Assembly: GCA_965279655.1 (NCBI GenBank)
Contig: OZ257255.1
Coordinates: forward strand, 4,836,001 to 4,900,000
From: SCTM01 sp965279655
Lineage (GTDB): Bacteria > Pseudomonadota > Alphaproteobacteria > Rhodospirillales > Rhodospirillaceae
Reading direction: 5' to 3'
DNA: 64,000 nucleotides
Position numbers and translations under genes: made by a program. Below the pieces are notes generated by a model. The model was not told the DNA's origin and made no database searches. It was given only the letters and a program-made list of their open reading frames with translations. Below, piece after piece: positions 1 through 7,718 of this stretch. The stretch's first letter is position 1. Each line of letters starts with the position of its first letter.

Positions 1-758
1 ATGCCGCCGCCCTGAAGCAAGTTCCGGCCGCCGAATACAATCCGATCGAATGCATCCGCACCAACATCAACGGCGCGGAGAACGTCGTGAACGCCGCGCT
101 CGCCAATGGCGTGAAGCGCGTGATCGCGCTTTCGACCGACAAGGCGGCCAACCCGATCAATCTCTATGGCGCGACCAAGCTGTGTTCCGACAAGTTGTTC
201 GTGGCCGCCAACAATATTGCGGGCGGGCAAGACATTCACTTCGCCGTCGTGCGCTATGGCAACGTGGTCGGCTCGCGCGGCTCCGTGGTGCCGTTCTTTC
301 GCGAACAGATCGAGAAGGGCGCCGACCATCTGCCCGTGACCGATGCGCGCATGACCCGCTTCTGGATCACGTTGCAGGACGGCGTGGACTTCGTGCTCGA
401 CAATTTCGCGCGTATGCGCGGCGGCGAGATCTTCGTGCCGAAGATTCCCTCGGTGCGCATCACCGACCTGGCCAAAGCCATGGCCCCGAACTTGCCGATC
501 AAATACGTTGGTATCCGTCCCGGCGAGAAACTCCACGAAGTGATGTGCCCCGGCGATGATTCGCATCTGACGCTCGAATTCAAGCGTCACTATGTGATCA
601 CGCCGTCCATCCGGTTCTTCGAGGAGAGCCGTGACTATGTCACCGACGCCAAGGGCGACAAAGGCAAGCCGGTCGCCGAAGGCTTCGAATACAACTCCGG
701 CACCAACCCGGATTTTCTGGATGCGGCGCAAATTCAGCGCATGAACGAGACCGCCTAG
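1..758 (+). CDS. pseB: UDP-N-acetylglucosamine 4,6-dehydratase (inverting), 5' truncated by window edge
   Basis: First enzyme of CMP-pseudaminic acid synthesis: it converts UDP-GlcNAc to the 4-keto-6-deoxy-L-arabino sugar nucleotide in the cytoplasm. The frame is open from base 3 with no start in the window, so only about the last 250 residues are present. The SDR signature is clear: the catalytic STDKAANPINLYGATK segment holds the YxxxK pair, and upstream NGAENVVNAAL follows the PseB/FlaA1 pattern. A start at base 87 would fall inside the NAD-binding domain and is wrong. pseI and pseF follow closely on the same strand. The aminotransferase gene pseC is expected upstream, outside the window. 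Alternative: a CapD-like retaining dehydratase, less likely given pseI, pseF and pseG nearby. Confidence 0.93.
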   Translation, partial: AAALKQVPAAEYNPIECIRTNINGAENVVNAALANGVKRVIALSTDKAANPINLYGATKLCSDKLFVAANNIAGGQDIHFAVVRYGNVVGSRGSVVPFFREQIEKGADHLPVTDARMTRFWITLQDGVDFVLDNFARMRGGEIFVPKIPSVRITDLAKAMAPNLPIKYVGIRPGEKLHEVMCPGDDSHLTLEFKRHYVITPSIRFFEESRDYVTDAKGDKGKPVAEGFEYNSGTNPDFLDAAQIQRMNETA

Positions 759-773
759 CGCAGCGGGTGGGGA

Positions 774-1826
774 ATGAACGCACCCTTCCTTATCGGTAAT
801 CGTCAGATCGGCCTCGATCATCCGCCCTATGTGATCGCGGAGATGTCGGGCAATCACAATCAGTCGCTCGACCGCGCCATCGCCATCGTCGAGGCCGCCG
901 CCAAGACCGGCGCGCATGCGCTGAAGCTTCAGACCTATACGCCCGACACCATGACGCTCGACATCGACGAGGGGGCCTTCCGGATCGATGACGCTGACAG
1001 TCTGTGGAAGGGGAATTCCCTGCACAAGCTGTACGGCGAAGCGATGACGCCGTGGGAATGGCACGCGCCGATCATGAATCGTGCCAATGAACTCGGCATG
1101 GCCTGCTTCAGCACGCCCTTCGACGAAACCGCGGTCGACTTCCTCGAGAAGCTGAACGTGCCCTGCTACAAGATCGCGTCGTTCGAGAACACGGATCTGC
1201 CGCTCATCCGCAAAGTGGCGGCGACCGGCAAGCCGATGATCATCTCGACCGGCATGGCGAGCATCAGCGAGCTGGGTGAGGCCGTCGAAACCGCGCGCGC
1301 AGCCGGCTGCAGGCATCTCGTGCTGCTCAAGTGCACCAGCACCTATCCGGCGACGCCGGAGAATACCAACGTTCGGACGATCCCGCATATGCGCGGCCTT
1401 TTCGGCTGCGAGATCGGGCTGTCGGATCACACCATGGGGATCGGCACGACGGTCGCCGCCGTGACACTCGGCGCCACGGTGATCGAGAAGCACTTCACCC
1501 TGCGCCGCGCAGACGGCGGTGTGGATAGCGCCTTCTCCATGGAGCCGGACGAGATGGCGAGCCTGGTCGTGGAGAGCGAGCGGGCCTGGCAGTCGCTTGG
1601 CGAAATCCGTTACGGCTGCGTGGACGACGAGAAGGAATCCGCCAAGTACCGGCGATCGATCTACATCTCCCAGGATGTCAAAGCCGGGGAAATCCTGTCC
1701 GAGAAGAACATCAAACGCATCCGCCCCGGCGAGGGACTGGAGCCGAAATACTGGGAACGCGTGCTCGGTCGCCCGATCCGCAAGGACGCCAAGAAGGGCA
1801 CGCCGCTGTCCTGGGACCTTCTGTGA
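774..1826 (+). CDS. pseI: Pseudaminic acid synthase
   Basis: Condenses phosphoenolpyruvate with 2,4-diacetamido-2,4,6-trideoxy-L-altrose to give pseudaminic acid. It is 350 residues, the usual length for the NeuB/PseI family. The N-terminal TIM barrel starts with the family hallmark IAEMSGNHNQSLDRA, followed by KLQTYTPDTMT and the LLKCTSTYPATPE metal/PEP region. Residues from about 290 to the end form the SAF (antifreeze-like) domain, visible as RRSIYISQDVKAGEILSEKN. The ATG follows a GGGTGGGGA ribosome site 15 bases after pseB, so the two genes are very probably cotranscribed. MSGNHN rather than the IGxNHNG of sialic acid synthases favours PseI over NeuB. Confidence 0.93.
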   Translation: MNAPFLIGNRQIGLDHPPYVIAEMSGNHNQSLDRAIAIVEAAAKTGAHALKLQTYTPDTMTLDIDEGAFRIDDADSLWKGNSLHKLYGEAMTPWEWHAPIMNRANELGMACFSTPFDETAVDFLEKLNVPCYKIASFENTDLPLIRKVAATGKPMIISTGMASISELGEAVETARAAGCRHLVLLKCTSTYPATPENTNVRTIPHMRGLFGCEIGLSDHTMGIGTTVAAVTLGATVIEKHFTLRRADGGVDSAFSMEPDEMASLVVESERAWQSLGEIRYGCVDDEKESAKYRRSIYISQDVKAGEILSEKNIKRIRPGEGLEPKYWERVLGRPIRKDAKKGTPLSWDLL

Positions 1827-1844
1827 GCAGAAGCGGGGCTTAAC

Positions 1845-2540
1845 ATGCGCGTTGCCATCATCCCGGCGCGGGGCGGCAGCAAACGCATTCCCCGCAAGAA
1901 CATCCGCCCCTTCGCGGGCAAGCCGATGATCGCCCACCCCATCCTCGCCGCGAAAGAGTCGGGCGTCTTCGACCGCATCCTCGTCTCGACCGATGACGAG
2001 GAAATCGCCAAGGTCGCCGAGGCCTGGGGCGCGGAGGCGCCATTCCGCAGACCGCCGGAACTCGCAAACGATTTCGCCGGCACCGGCGAGGTCGTGACGC
2101 ATGCCGTGCGCTGGTGCCTCGATCAAAAATGGAATGTCAGTGCGGTCTGCTGCGTCTACGCCACGACACCGTTGCTGACGCCTGCGTCCCTGCGGCGCGG
2201 GCTTGAGATGCTCACATCCTCGGGCAAGGCTTACGCGTTCTCGGTCGCCTCGTTTCCCGCGCCAATCCAGCGCGCGATCAAGCTCACGCCCGAAGGTGTC
2301 GAGATGTTCGAGCCAAAGCACGCAGAAACGCGCTCGCAAGATTTGACGCCCGCGTATCACGATGCCGGGCAGTTCTATTGGGGGACACCCGCGGCCTGGC
2401 TGGAGAACCTCCCGGTCTTCTCCCATGACGCCGTGGGCGTGGTGCTGGAACGGCACGAGGTCCAGGACATCGACACCGAGGAAGACTGGCAATTCGCCGA
2501 AGCGCTTTACCAGCTGATGCAGGCGCGTCAGGGCAAATGA
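1845..2540 (+). CDS. pseF: Pseudaminic acid cytidylyltransferase
   Basis: Activates pseudaminic acid with CTP to CMP-pseudaminic acid, the donor for flagellin or surface-glycan sialyltransferase-like enzymes. It has 231 residues, typical of the CMP-sialate synthetase family. The N-terminal nucleotide-binding motif AIIPARGGSKRIPRKNI is intact at residues 4-20, the LVSTDDEEIA segment follows, and the YHDAGQFYWG region is characteristic of PseF rather than NeuA. It starts 18 bases after pseI and its stop overlaps the start of the next gene by four bases (ATGA), so translation of the downstream dioxygenase is probably coupled. Confidence 0.92.
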   Translation: MRVAIIPARGGSKRIPRKNIRPFAGKPMIAHPILAAKESGVFDRILVSTDDEEIAKVAEAWGAEAPFRRPPELANDFAGTGEVVTHAVRWCLDQKWNVSAVCCVYATTPLLTPASLRRGLEMLTSSGKAYAFSVASFPAPIQRAIKLTPEGVEMFEPKHAETRSQDLTPAYHDAGQFYWGTPAAWLENLPVFSHDAVGVVLERHEVQDIDTEEDWQFAEALYQLMQARQGK

Positions 2541-3310
2541 CCAGCGCCGCCGCCGACAAACTGAACGACATGGCGGCCCTGGGGTATTGCCTGCTGCCGC
2601 AATTGTTGCCCCCTGCCCAAGTGACCGAGGCCTTGCGCAAGACCGAAGCGATGTATGCGGCGGGGAAGAACTATCCGCGTTCGGACGGCATCGTGATCGC
2701 CAACCTGCAAAGCAAGGATCCTTGGTTCATTCCCCTGCTCGAGAACCCGTTGCTTGAGCAGATTCTGATGGGTGTGTTGAACGATCCCTACTATCGCGTG
2801 ATTCCCGACGACCAGCCGAACTACATCCTCGGCGAATACATCGCGCGGGCCAGTTCGGACCAGCCGCTGCCGTTGCATATCGACTCTTGGCTGCCGTCGC
2901 CGGGACCGGACACCTGGATGACCCAAGTGGCCATCGCCCTGGAGGATCGCGGGGTCGAAGAAGGCTGCTCGACCATCGTTCCGCGCAGCCATCGGTCCGG
3001 TACCTTCACCGACCGGGAGTCCAAGGATACGGTCTCCGTTCCGTTGAAGGCTGGCGATGCGGTGCTGTGGGACAGCCGTTTGTGGCACGGCGCGCACGCG
3101 CGCACGTCGGTCCGGCCTGGTTGGGCGTTGATCGCCACCTTCCAACGCTGGTGGGTGAAGCCACGCCAAGACATCACCGGTTCCCTGCCGCGCGAAATCT
3201 ACACGCAGTTGAGCGATCGTCAGAAGGCGCTGTTGGGGTTCTGTTCGATCCCGCCGCTGGACGAGCATCACGGATCGCCGAAGAAAGGCTACGGCGATCT
3301 GCCCCCCTGA
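2537..3310 (+). CDS. Phytanoyl-CoA dioxygenase (PhyH) family protein
   Basis: Predicted non-haem Fe(II)/2-oxoglutarate-dependent oxygenase of 257 residues. The metal facial triad is visible as H114-x-D116 (LHIDSW) and the RLWHGAH motif (H184 or H187), with Arg193 placed to bind 2-oxoglutarate. PhyH proteins hydroxylate fatty acyl-CoAs but also antibiotics, amino acids and sugar-linked groups, so the substrate cannot be read from sequence. The gene overlaps pseF by ATGA and is the last gene of the + strand pse operon, ending four bases from a convergent gene. Inference: it hydroxylates pseudaminic acid or an acyl group attached to it. Confidence 0.85.
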   Translation: MTSAAADKLNDMAALGYCLLPQLLPPAQVTEALRKTEAMYAAGKNYPRSDGIVIANLQSKDPWFIPLLENPLLEQILMGVLNDPYYRVIPDDQPNYILGEYIARASSDQPLPLHIDSWLPSPGPDTWMTQVAIALEDRGVEEGCSTIVPRSHRSGTFTDRESKDTVSVPLKAGDAVLWDSRLWHGAHARTSVRPGWALIATFQRWWVKPRQDITGSLPREIYTQLSDRQKALLGFCSIPPLDEHHGSPKKGYGDLPP

Positions 3311-3314
3311 TGGG

Positions 3315-4418
3315 TTAGTCGTCGCGGCCGTCCAAGTACCAAGTGCGCATATAGCCGTTGTTGTCGAGCACGACGCTATCCGGTTTTTTCCAACCCGGAT
3401 TCCAGCGCTGCCGATCCGTGAGCTTGAAGCCCGATTGCAGCAGCAGCGCGTTGTCTTCGCTGCGATGGTCCAGCACCGTGTCCTGATAGATCACGATCTT
3501 TCCGATATCGCTCAGCACGGCATAGCGCGGCTTTGCGCGGCCCGAGAACTCGCCCGAACTCGAGATCTTGTTGGCAAGCTCCAGGCCCTTCTTTAAGGAC
3601 GTGCGATGATGGTGCATCCCGCGCATGGGGATGGCGTGGAACAGGTAGTGCGCCTCGATATGATGCTTCCGCAGAAGATCGTAGAGTTCCGCGAGCGTCT
3701 CGAAATCGTCGTTCACGCCTTTAAGCAGCGGATGCTGACAATAGAAGCGCACGCCGATCTGCGTGAGGCGCTTGATGGCTTCCACGGCTTCCGGCCAGAA
3801 CTCGACCGGATGGTTGACGTTCACGCCCAGCTCGAAGCGGAAATCCGGATAGCGCTGAAACAGTTCGATCAGGTCGTCGTTGATGCGGCGCGGGTCATGG
3901 AACGGGACGCGGGTGCCGATGCGCACCGTTCTCACGTTCGGCGCGTTGCGCGACAATTCACCCAAGGTGAGCGCCAGCAGGGGCAGGGACATCAGCGGAT
4001 CGCCGCCGGTGATCAGCACCTCGTCGATGTCGTCGCGAACGCCCTCAGAGCCGATGTAACGCGTGCCATGCGTGATGTCGTCCTCGCGCATGGTCTTGAT
4101 CGGATACTGCCCGCGCAGGCACCAGCGGCAGTGTGCGGCGCAGACTGTGGTCGGCTCGATCAGGATCGTGCGCTTGTACAGCCGCTCGAGGCCGATCAGC
4201 GGGCGTCCCTCGAACGAGAAATCGACCTCGGATTCATAATGACGCCGGCGCTCGTTGTCGGCAATGTTGGCCTCGCGCGGATCCTTCACGTACTGCAGGG
4301 TCAGCGCGCGATGCTGTGGGCTGTCCTCGCCGTATTTTTCGCGCGCCTCGGCGATCTTGTCCTTCAGGAAAGGCGAGATCAGTTCGCGGAAGTCGTCGGC
4401 TTTGCGTGATCCGGCCAT
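3315..4418 (-). CDS. KamA-family radical SAM aminomutase (lysine/glutamate 2,3-aminomutase-like)
   Basis: Radical SAM protein of 367 residues. The [4Fe-4S]/SAM motif CxxxCxxC is intact as CAAHCRWC (Cys93, 97, 100), followed by a GGDPL loop that binds SAM. The overall layout is that of lysine 2,3-aminomutases, which move an amino group from C2 to C3 using PLP. The RYAVLSDIGKIVIY stretch lies where the family's PLP lysine is expected, but the alignment is uncertain. The start codon overlaps the stop of the PaaK-like gene by one base (TGATG), so the two are coupled. In this glycan locus it may supply a beta-amino acid for sugar acylation. EF-P beta-lysylation (EpmB) is an alternative role, but no epmA or efp is nearby. 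Confidence 0.85.
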   Translation of the reverse strand: MAGSRKADDFRELISPFLKDKIAEAREKYGEDSPQHRALTLQYVKDPREANIADNERRRHYESEVDFSFEGRPLIGLERLYKRTILIEPTTVCAAHCRWCLRGQYPIKTMREDDITHGTRYIGSEGVRDDIDEVLITGGDPLMSLPLLALTLGELSRNAPNVRTVRIGTRVPFHDPRRINDDLIELFQRYPDFRFELGVNVNHPVEFWPEAVEAIKRLTQIGVRFYCQHPLLKGVNDDFETLAELYDLLRKHHIEAHYLFHAIPMRGMHHHRTSLKKGLELANKISSSGEFSGRAKPRYAVLSDIGKIVIYQDTVLDHRSEDNALLLQSGFKLTDRQRWNPGWKKPDSVVLDNNGYMRTWYLDGRDD

Positions 4419-5716
4419 CAGGAACCCGCGTCCGCAGGGATATCGCGAATCAAATAACGCGCCTTGTTGCCTTCGCGCGGCAACGTACCCGGCTTCCGCC
4501 AGGTGATTGTGGTGCCGACTTGGAACAACTGGGCGATGCGGTGCTGGACTGCGGCGGCAAGTTGATCGCGCGCAGGCCCCGGCGCCACGGAGGTCTCGAA
4601 CACGACCGTCAGCTTCTCGATATTGCCGTCGCCGGGGTGCACCACCGCGTAGAACGGTTCGATTTGCGGGGCGAACTCGGGCACCACGGACAACAGGGAT
4701 TGCGGGAAGAAGTTGACGCCCCTGATCACCAGCATCTCGTCGCTGCGCCCGATGATGCGGAAACGCATGCGCAGCAGGCCGTCTTCGCCCGGCTCCGCGT
4801 GCACGATCTCCGCCATGTCGTTGGAGCGGTAGCGGAAGAGCGGCTGGCCCTCGCGGCGCAAACTCGAGAACACGAGTTCGCCGCGCGCGCCGGTCACGAT
4901 GGGAATAGACTTGCCGGTGTGATCGACCAACTCGGTGTAGAGCACCGCATGGGTGTGGTTGATCAGTCCGTCGCGCTCAGGCCCTTCACCGCCGATGATG
5001 CTCAGCACTTCCGACATGCCGTAGTTGGCGTCCATGGCATGGAGGCCGAAGGTCTGCTCGATCTCGCTGCGCACGCCCTTCACCTGCAACAAGCCCTCGC
5101 CGCCGAAATATCCGCGCCGGAGCCCCAAGTCCTTCGGATCGATGCCCAGTTCCTCGCGGCAGCGGTCGCGCAAGGTGAACATGTACGACGGCGTGCATGA
5201 GATTGCGTTGATGCCGAGCGCCTTGATGGTTCGCAGCAGCATCGGCGTGTTGCCGACTCCGAACGGGATGCCGGTCGCGCCCGTCACCTCGATCGGCATG
5301 TAGTCCGTCACGCCGCCCGACCACATGTTGAAGTTCAGGCAGTGTACGACCCGATCCTGCGGCCCCATCCCCGCGGCCTTGAAGGCGCGGTTGGACGCCA
5401 CATAGGTATCGGCGATGTCGCGCTCGGTCAGGGCGATGAACAGCGGCGTGGCTGTCGTGCCGGATGTCTTGTGGATGCGGCGGATTTGGTCGGGCGCGAC
5501 GGCCAGCAGCGTGCCGAACGGCGGATGAGCGGCCTGGTCCTGCAGAAGGTCGTGTTTGGTCAGCAGCGGCAGCGATTGAAACGGGAAGCCAGGAACGAAG
5601 TCGCGCTCGGTGACGCCGGCCGCACTGAGCCGTGCGCGCCAAAAAGGACTGCGCTCATGCGCCCGCCGCAAGGCGGCGAGGATGAGCGATTCCTCTTCCG
5701 GTGTTATCAGCGCCAT
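4418..5716 (-). CDS. Phenylacetate-CoA ligase (PaaK)-like adenylate-forming enzyme
   Basis: ANL-superfamily acid:CoA ligase of 432 residues that should activate a carboxylic acid as acyl-AMP and perhaps acyl-CoA. The P-loop is HKTSGTTATP at residues 82-91, NYGMSEV is the adenine-binding A5 motif, and RYRSND and GRSDEMLVIRGVNFFP are the C-terminal hinge motifs of the PaaK group. No other phenylacetate-degradation genes are present, so phenylacetate catabolism is unlikely. It lies between the LpxD-like acyltransferase and the KamA-type aminomutase on one strand. This suggests that it activates an acid, possibly a beta-amino acid, for transfer to a glycan sugar. The substrate is not inferable from sequence. 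Confidence 0.87.
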   Translation of the reverse strand: MALITPEEESLILAALRRAHERSPFWRARLSAAGVTERDFVPGFPFQSLPLLTKHDLLQDQAAHPPFGTLLAVAPDQIRRIHKTSGTTATPLFIALTERDIADTYVASNRAFKAAGMGPQDRVVHCLNFNMWSGGVTDYMPIEVTGATGIPFGVGNTPMLLRTIKALGINAISCTPSYMFTLRDRCREELGIDPKDLGLRRGYFGGEGLLQVKGVRSEIEQTFGLHAMDANYGMSEVLSIIGGEGPERDGLINHTHAVLYTELVDHTGKSIPIVTGARGELVFSSLRREGQPLFRYRSNDMAEIVHAEPGEDGLLRMRFRIIGRSDEMLVIRGVNFFPQSLLSVVPEFAPQIEPFYAVVHPGDGNIEKLTVVFETSVAPGPARDQLAAAVQHRIAQLFQVGTTITWRKPGTLPREGNKARYLIRDIPADAGS

Positions 5717-5785
5717 CGCTCTACAGCCCCTGCGATCGAGTCCTCGGTCCGCCGCCTTGTCGGCTGTTTCGGGCGGCGGCTCAAA

Positions 5786-6682
5786 TTATTTCTTCTTCAG
5801 GATGCGCGCCGGATTTCCCGCAACCACCGCTCTGGCGGGGACATCGCGAATGACGACCGAACCCAGCCCTACCACCGCTTCGGCGCCGATCTTGCATTTC
5901 TCCTTCACCGAGGAGTTCGGGGCGATCCAGGCATTGCGGCCCACCTTCACGGCGCCGCACAGAACCGTCCCGCTGGTGACGATCGTGTTCTCGCCCAAGA
6001 CACAGTTGTGTCCGATCTGGACCAGATCGTCGATCTTCACGTTGTTCTTGATGACGGTCTTGGTGATGTGCGCCCGCTCGATGCAGGTGCCCGCACCGAT
6101 CCAAACATCGTCACCGATCTCGATGCTGCCGGTATGAGGGAAATGATGCGGCACGCCGGCCGCGCTGAACTCGAAGCCGAACCCTTCTTCGCCGATCACG
6201 GCATTCGCCTTGATGATCCCGCGCTTGCCGATCTTGGTCTTGCCGGTGATGACGACATTGTTGCCGATGACCGTGTCGTCGCCGATGGTCACTTCCGGGC
6301 CGATCACCACGTTCTCGCCGATCGACACTCGATTGCCGATCCGTGCAGCGGGATCGACGACGGCGGAGGCGCTGAAGACGATGTCCGGCTTCTGCCAAAA
6401 GAAGGCTGCGACCGTGCGGACGAAATCGTATCCCGGGTGATCGCTGACGATGTAGGACGCCTTCAAGCGGCCCTTGTATTCCGGCCCGCAGATGACGAGG
6501 GATTGCGGCATCGCATTGATCGCCGCGATCTTGCTCTCATCGAAGCGCCGCGCAAACGTCAGTCCGTTGCGCGTAAGCGCTTCGAGCGGCGCGACATGAC
6601 GAATGTCGAGATCCTTGCCATGCAGGCTCGCCTTGAGGAATTCGGCGACCGCGGAACTCCTGACGCTTTTGGATTTTGCCAT
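5786..6682 (-). CDS. LpxD-like left-handed beta-helix acyltransferase
   Basis: Hexapeptide-repeat transferase of 298 residues. Residues up to about 90 resemble the uridine-binding N-domain of LpxD. A long run of I-G-x-x-x-x repeats follows (IGNRVSIGENVVIGPEVTIG). The DLVQIGHNCVLG segment carries the histidine that acts as general base in LpxD, and the protein ends in the VVAGNPARIL motif typical of these transferases. The ATG at 6682 is preferred because longer versions would run into pseG, which ends at 6702. The window shows no lpxA, lpxB or fabZ, so this is probably a nucleotide-sugar N- or O-acyltransferase of the glycan locus. It may replace the GNAT enzyme PseH, which is not seen here. 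Confidence 0.86.
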   Translation of the reverse strand: MAKSKSVRSSAVAEFLKASLHGKDLDIRHVAPLEALTRNGLTFARRFDESKIAAINAMPQSLVICGPEYKGRLKASYIVSDHPGYDFVRTVAAFFWQKPDIVFSASAVVDPAARIGNRVSIGENVVIGPEVTIGDDTVIGNNVVITGKTKIGKRGIIKANAVIGEEGFGFEFSAAGVPHHFPHTGSIEIGDDVWIGAGTCIERAHITKTVIKNNVKIDDLVQIGHNCVLGENTIVTSGTVLCGAVKVGRNAWIAPNSSVKEKCKIGAEAVVGLGSVVIRDVPARAVVAGNPARILKKK

Positions 6683-6701
6683 GGCGCGGTGCGTATGAAC
6701 T

Positions 6702-7700
6702 TCAATGCTGCGCGCGCAGAAGATGAATGATCGAGCCCGCGACGCGGAGCGCTCCCCGCCCGTCAATCAAGCCGCGCGCTCGCTCCGACATGTGCTTAGC
6801 AAGGGCATGGTCGGTAAGCAACCGCGCAGCCGCCGCCGCGACGGCCGCGGGTTCCAACCCGCCGTCAAACCCCAGGTTTTCGATACAACCGCGCTCGGAA
6901 AACCACGCGGCCTCCTCCACGAGATTGGTCAGCTGGGGAAAGACAACCGTGGGGACGCCTACCGCCATGCATTCGTAGACCGTCATGCCGCCCGTGACGA
7001 GCGCGAGACGGGCGTCCGCCATGGTGGCGGCCAACGCATCAGCATCGAGGCCCACCCGAAGTGCCGCGCCAATCCGTTCGCATTGAGCCGCCAGAACGTC
7101 CAATCCGGGGAAGGCGGCACCCACAACTACCGTCATGGCGCCCCAGCCACCACGGTCGATGTGTGGGCCGGTCAGAAGGCGCAGCCACTCCTGGGCGCGT
7201 GGACCGCTGCCGGCCACCACCGCTACCCCCTTAGCGGCGCTGCCCCGCCAGGGGGTTCGGCTGAAGGCTGAGCGCACAAGGCAATGCGACGGGCCTGTCA
7301 GGATCCGCGCCGGATCGGTCATCGCCGGATAATCCGCCGGGGTACTGCGCAGGGATCCACAGACGATCAGGTCCGCGCGCATGGTGCCACCCCAGTCGTC
7401 GATGAGAATGAGTGGTGGGGACCCTTGGCTGGTGCTGGGGAGATCGACGCCATGGTAGGCGGGCAGGTCAACGAGGATGCCGTCGGACTTGTGGCGGGCC
7501 GCTAACGCGCCGAGGTCTTGAGCGGGCGGCACGATTTCCGCGCCGGGGAAGTATGCAGCCAGCGGGTCGCCCGCGCCGGCGATCACGACGTCAGGCCGCT
7601 CGCCCATCGCCTCGAGAATGCTGGAGACCCGCACCGCATGGCCGAGGCCGCTGTCGGGCGTCGCGTCCACGCGGATCAGAAGTCGATTGGCCTGCCCCAC
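6702..7700 (-). CDS. pseG: UDP-2,4-diacetamido-2,4,6-trideoxy-beta-L-altropyranose hydrolase
   Basis: Releases UDP from the diacetamido sugar nucleotide to give the free hexose used by PseI. The 332-residue protein has the PseG hallmark near its N-terminus (D16-S-G-L-G-H-A-V-R24, with H21 matching the catalytic histidine) and the GT-B UDP-binding signature TGGMTVYECMAVGVPTV in the C-terminal domain. The start is GTG at 7700, only 18 bases after the stop of the upstream gene. Its place in a - strand operon opposite pseB, pseI and pseF completes most of the pathway; only pseC and an obvious pseH are missing from the window. Confidence 0.88.
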   Translation of the reverse strand: MGQANRLLIRVDATPDSGLGHAVRVSSILEAMGERPDVVIAGAGDPLAAYFPGAEIVPPAQDLGALAARHKSDGILVDLPAYHGVDLPSTSQGSPPLILIDDWGGTMRADLIVCGSLRSTPADYPAMTDPARILTGPSHCLVRSAFSRTPWRGSAAKGVAVVAGSGPRAQEWLRLLTGPHIDRGGWGAMTVVVGAAFPGLDVLAAQCERIGAALRVGLDADALAATMADARLALVTGGMTVYECMAVGVPTVVFPQLTNLVEEAAWFSERGCIENLGFDGGLEPAAVAAAAARLLTDHALAKHMSERARGLIDGRGALRVAGSIIHLLRAQH

Positions 7701-7718
7701 CCTGGACCCGCTCCCCGC

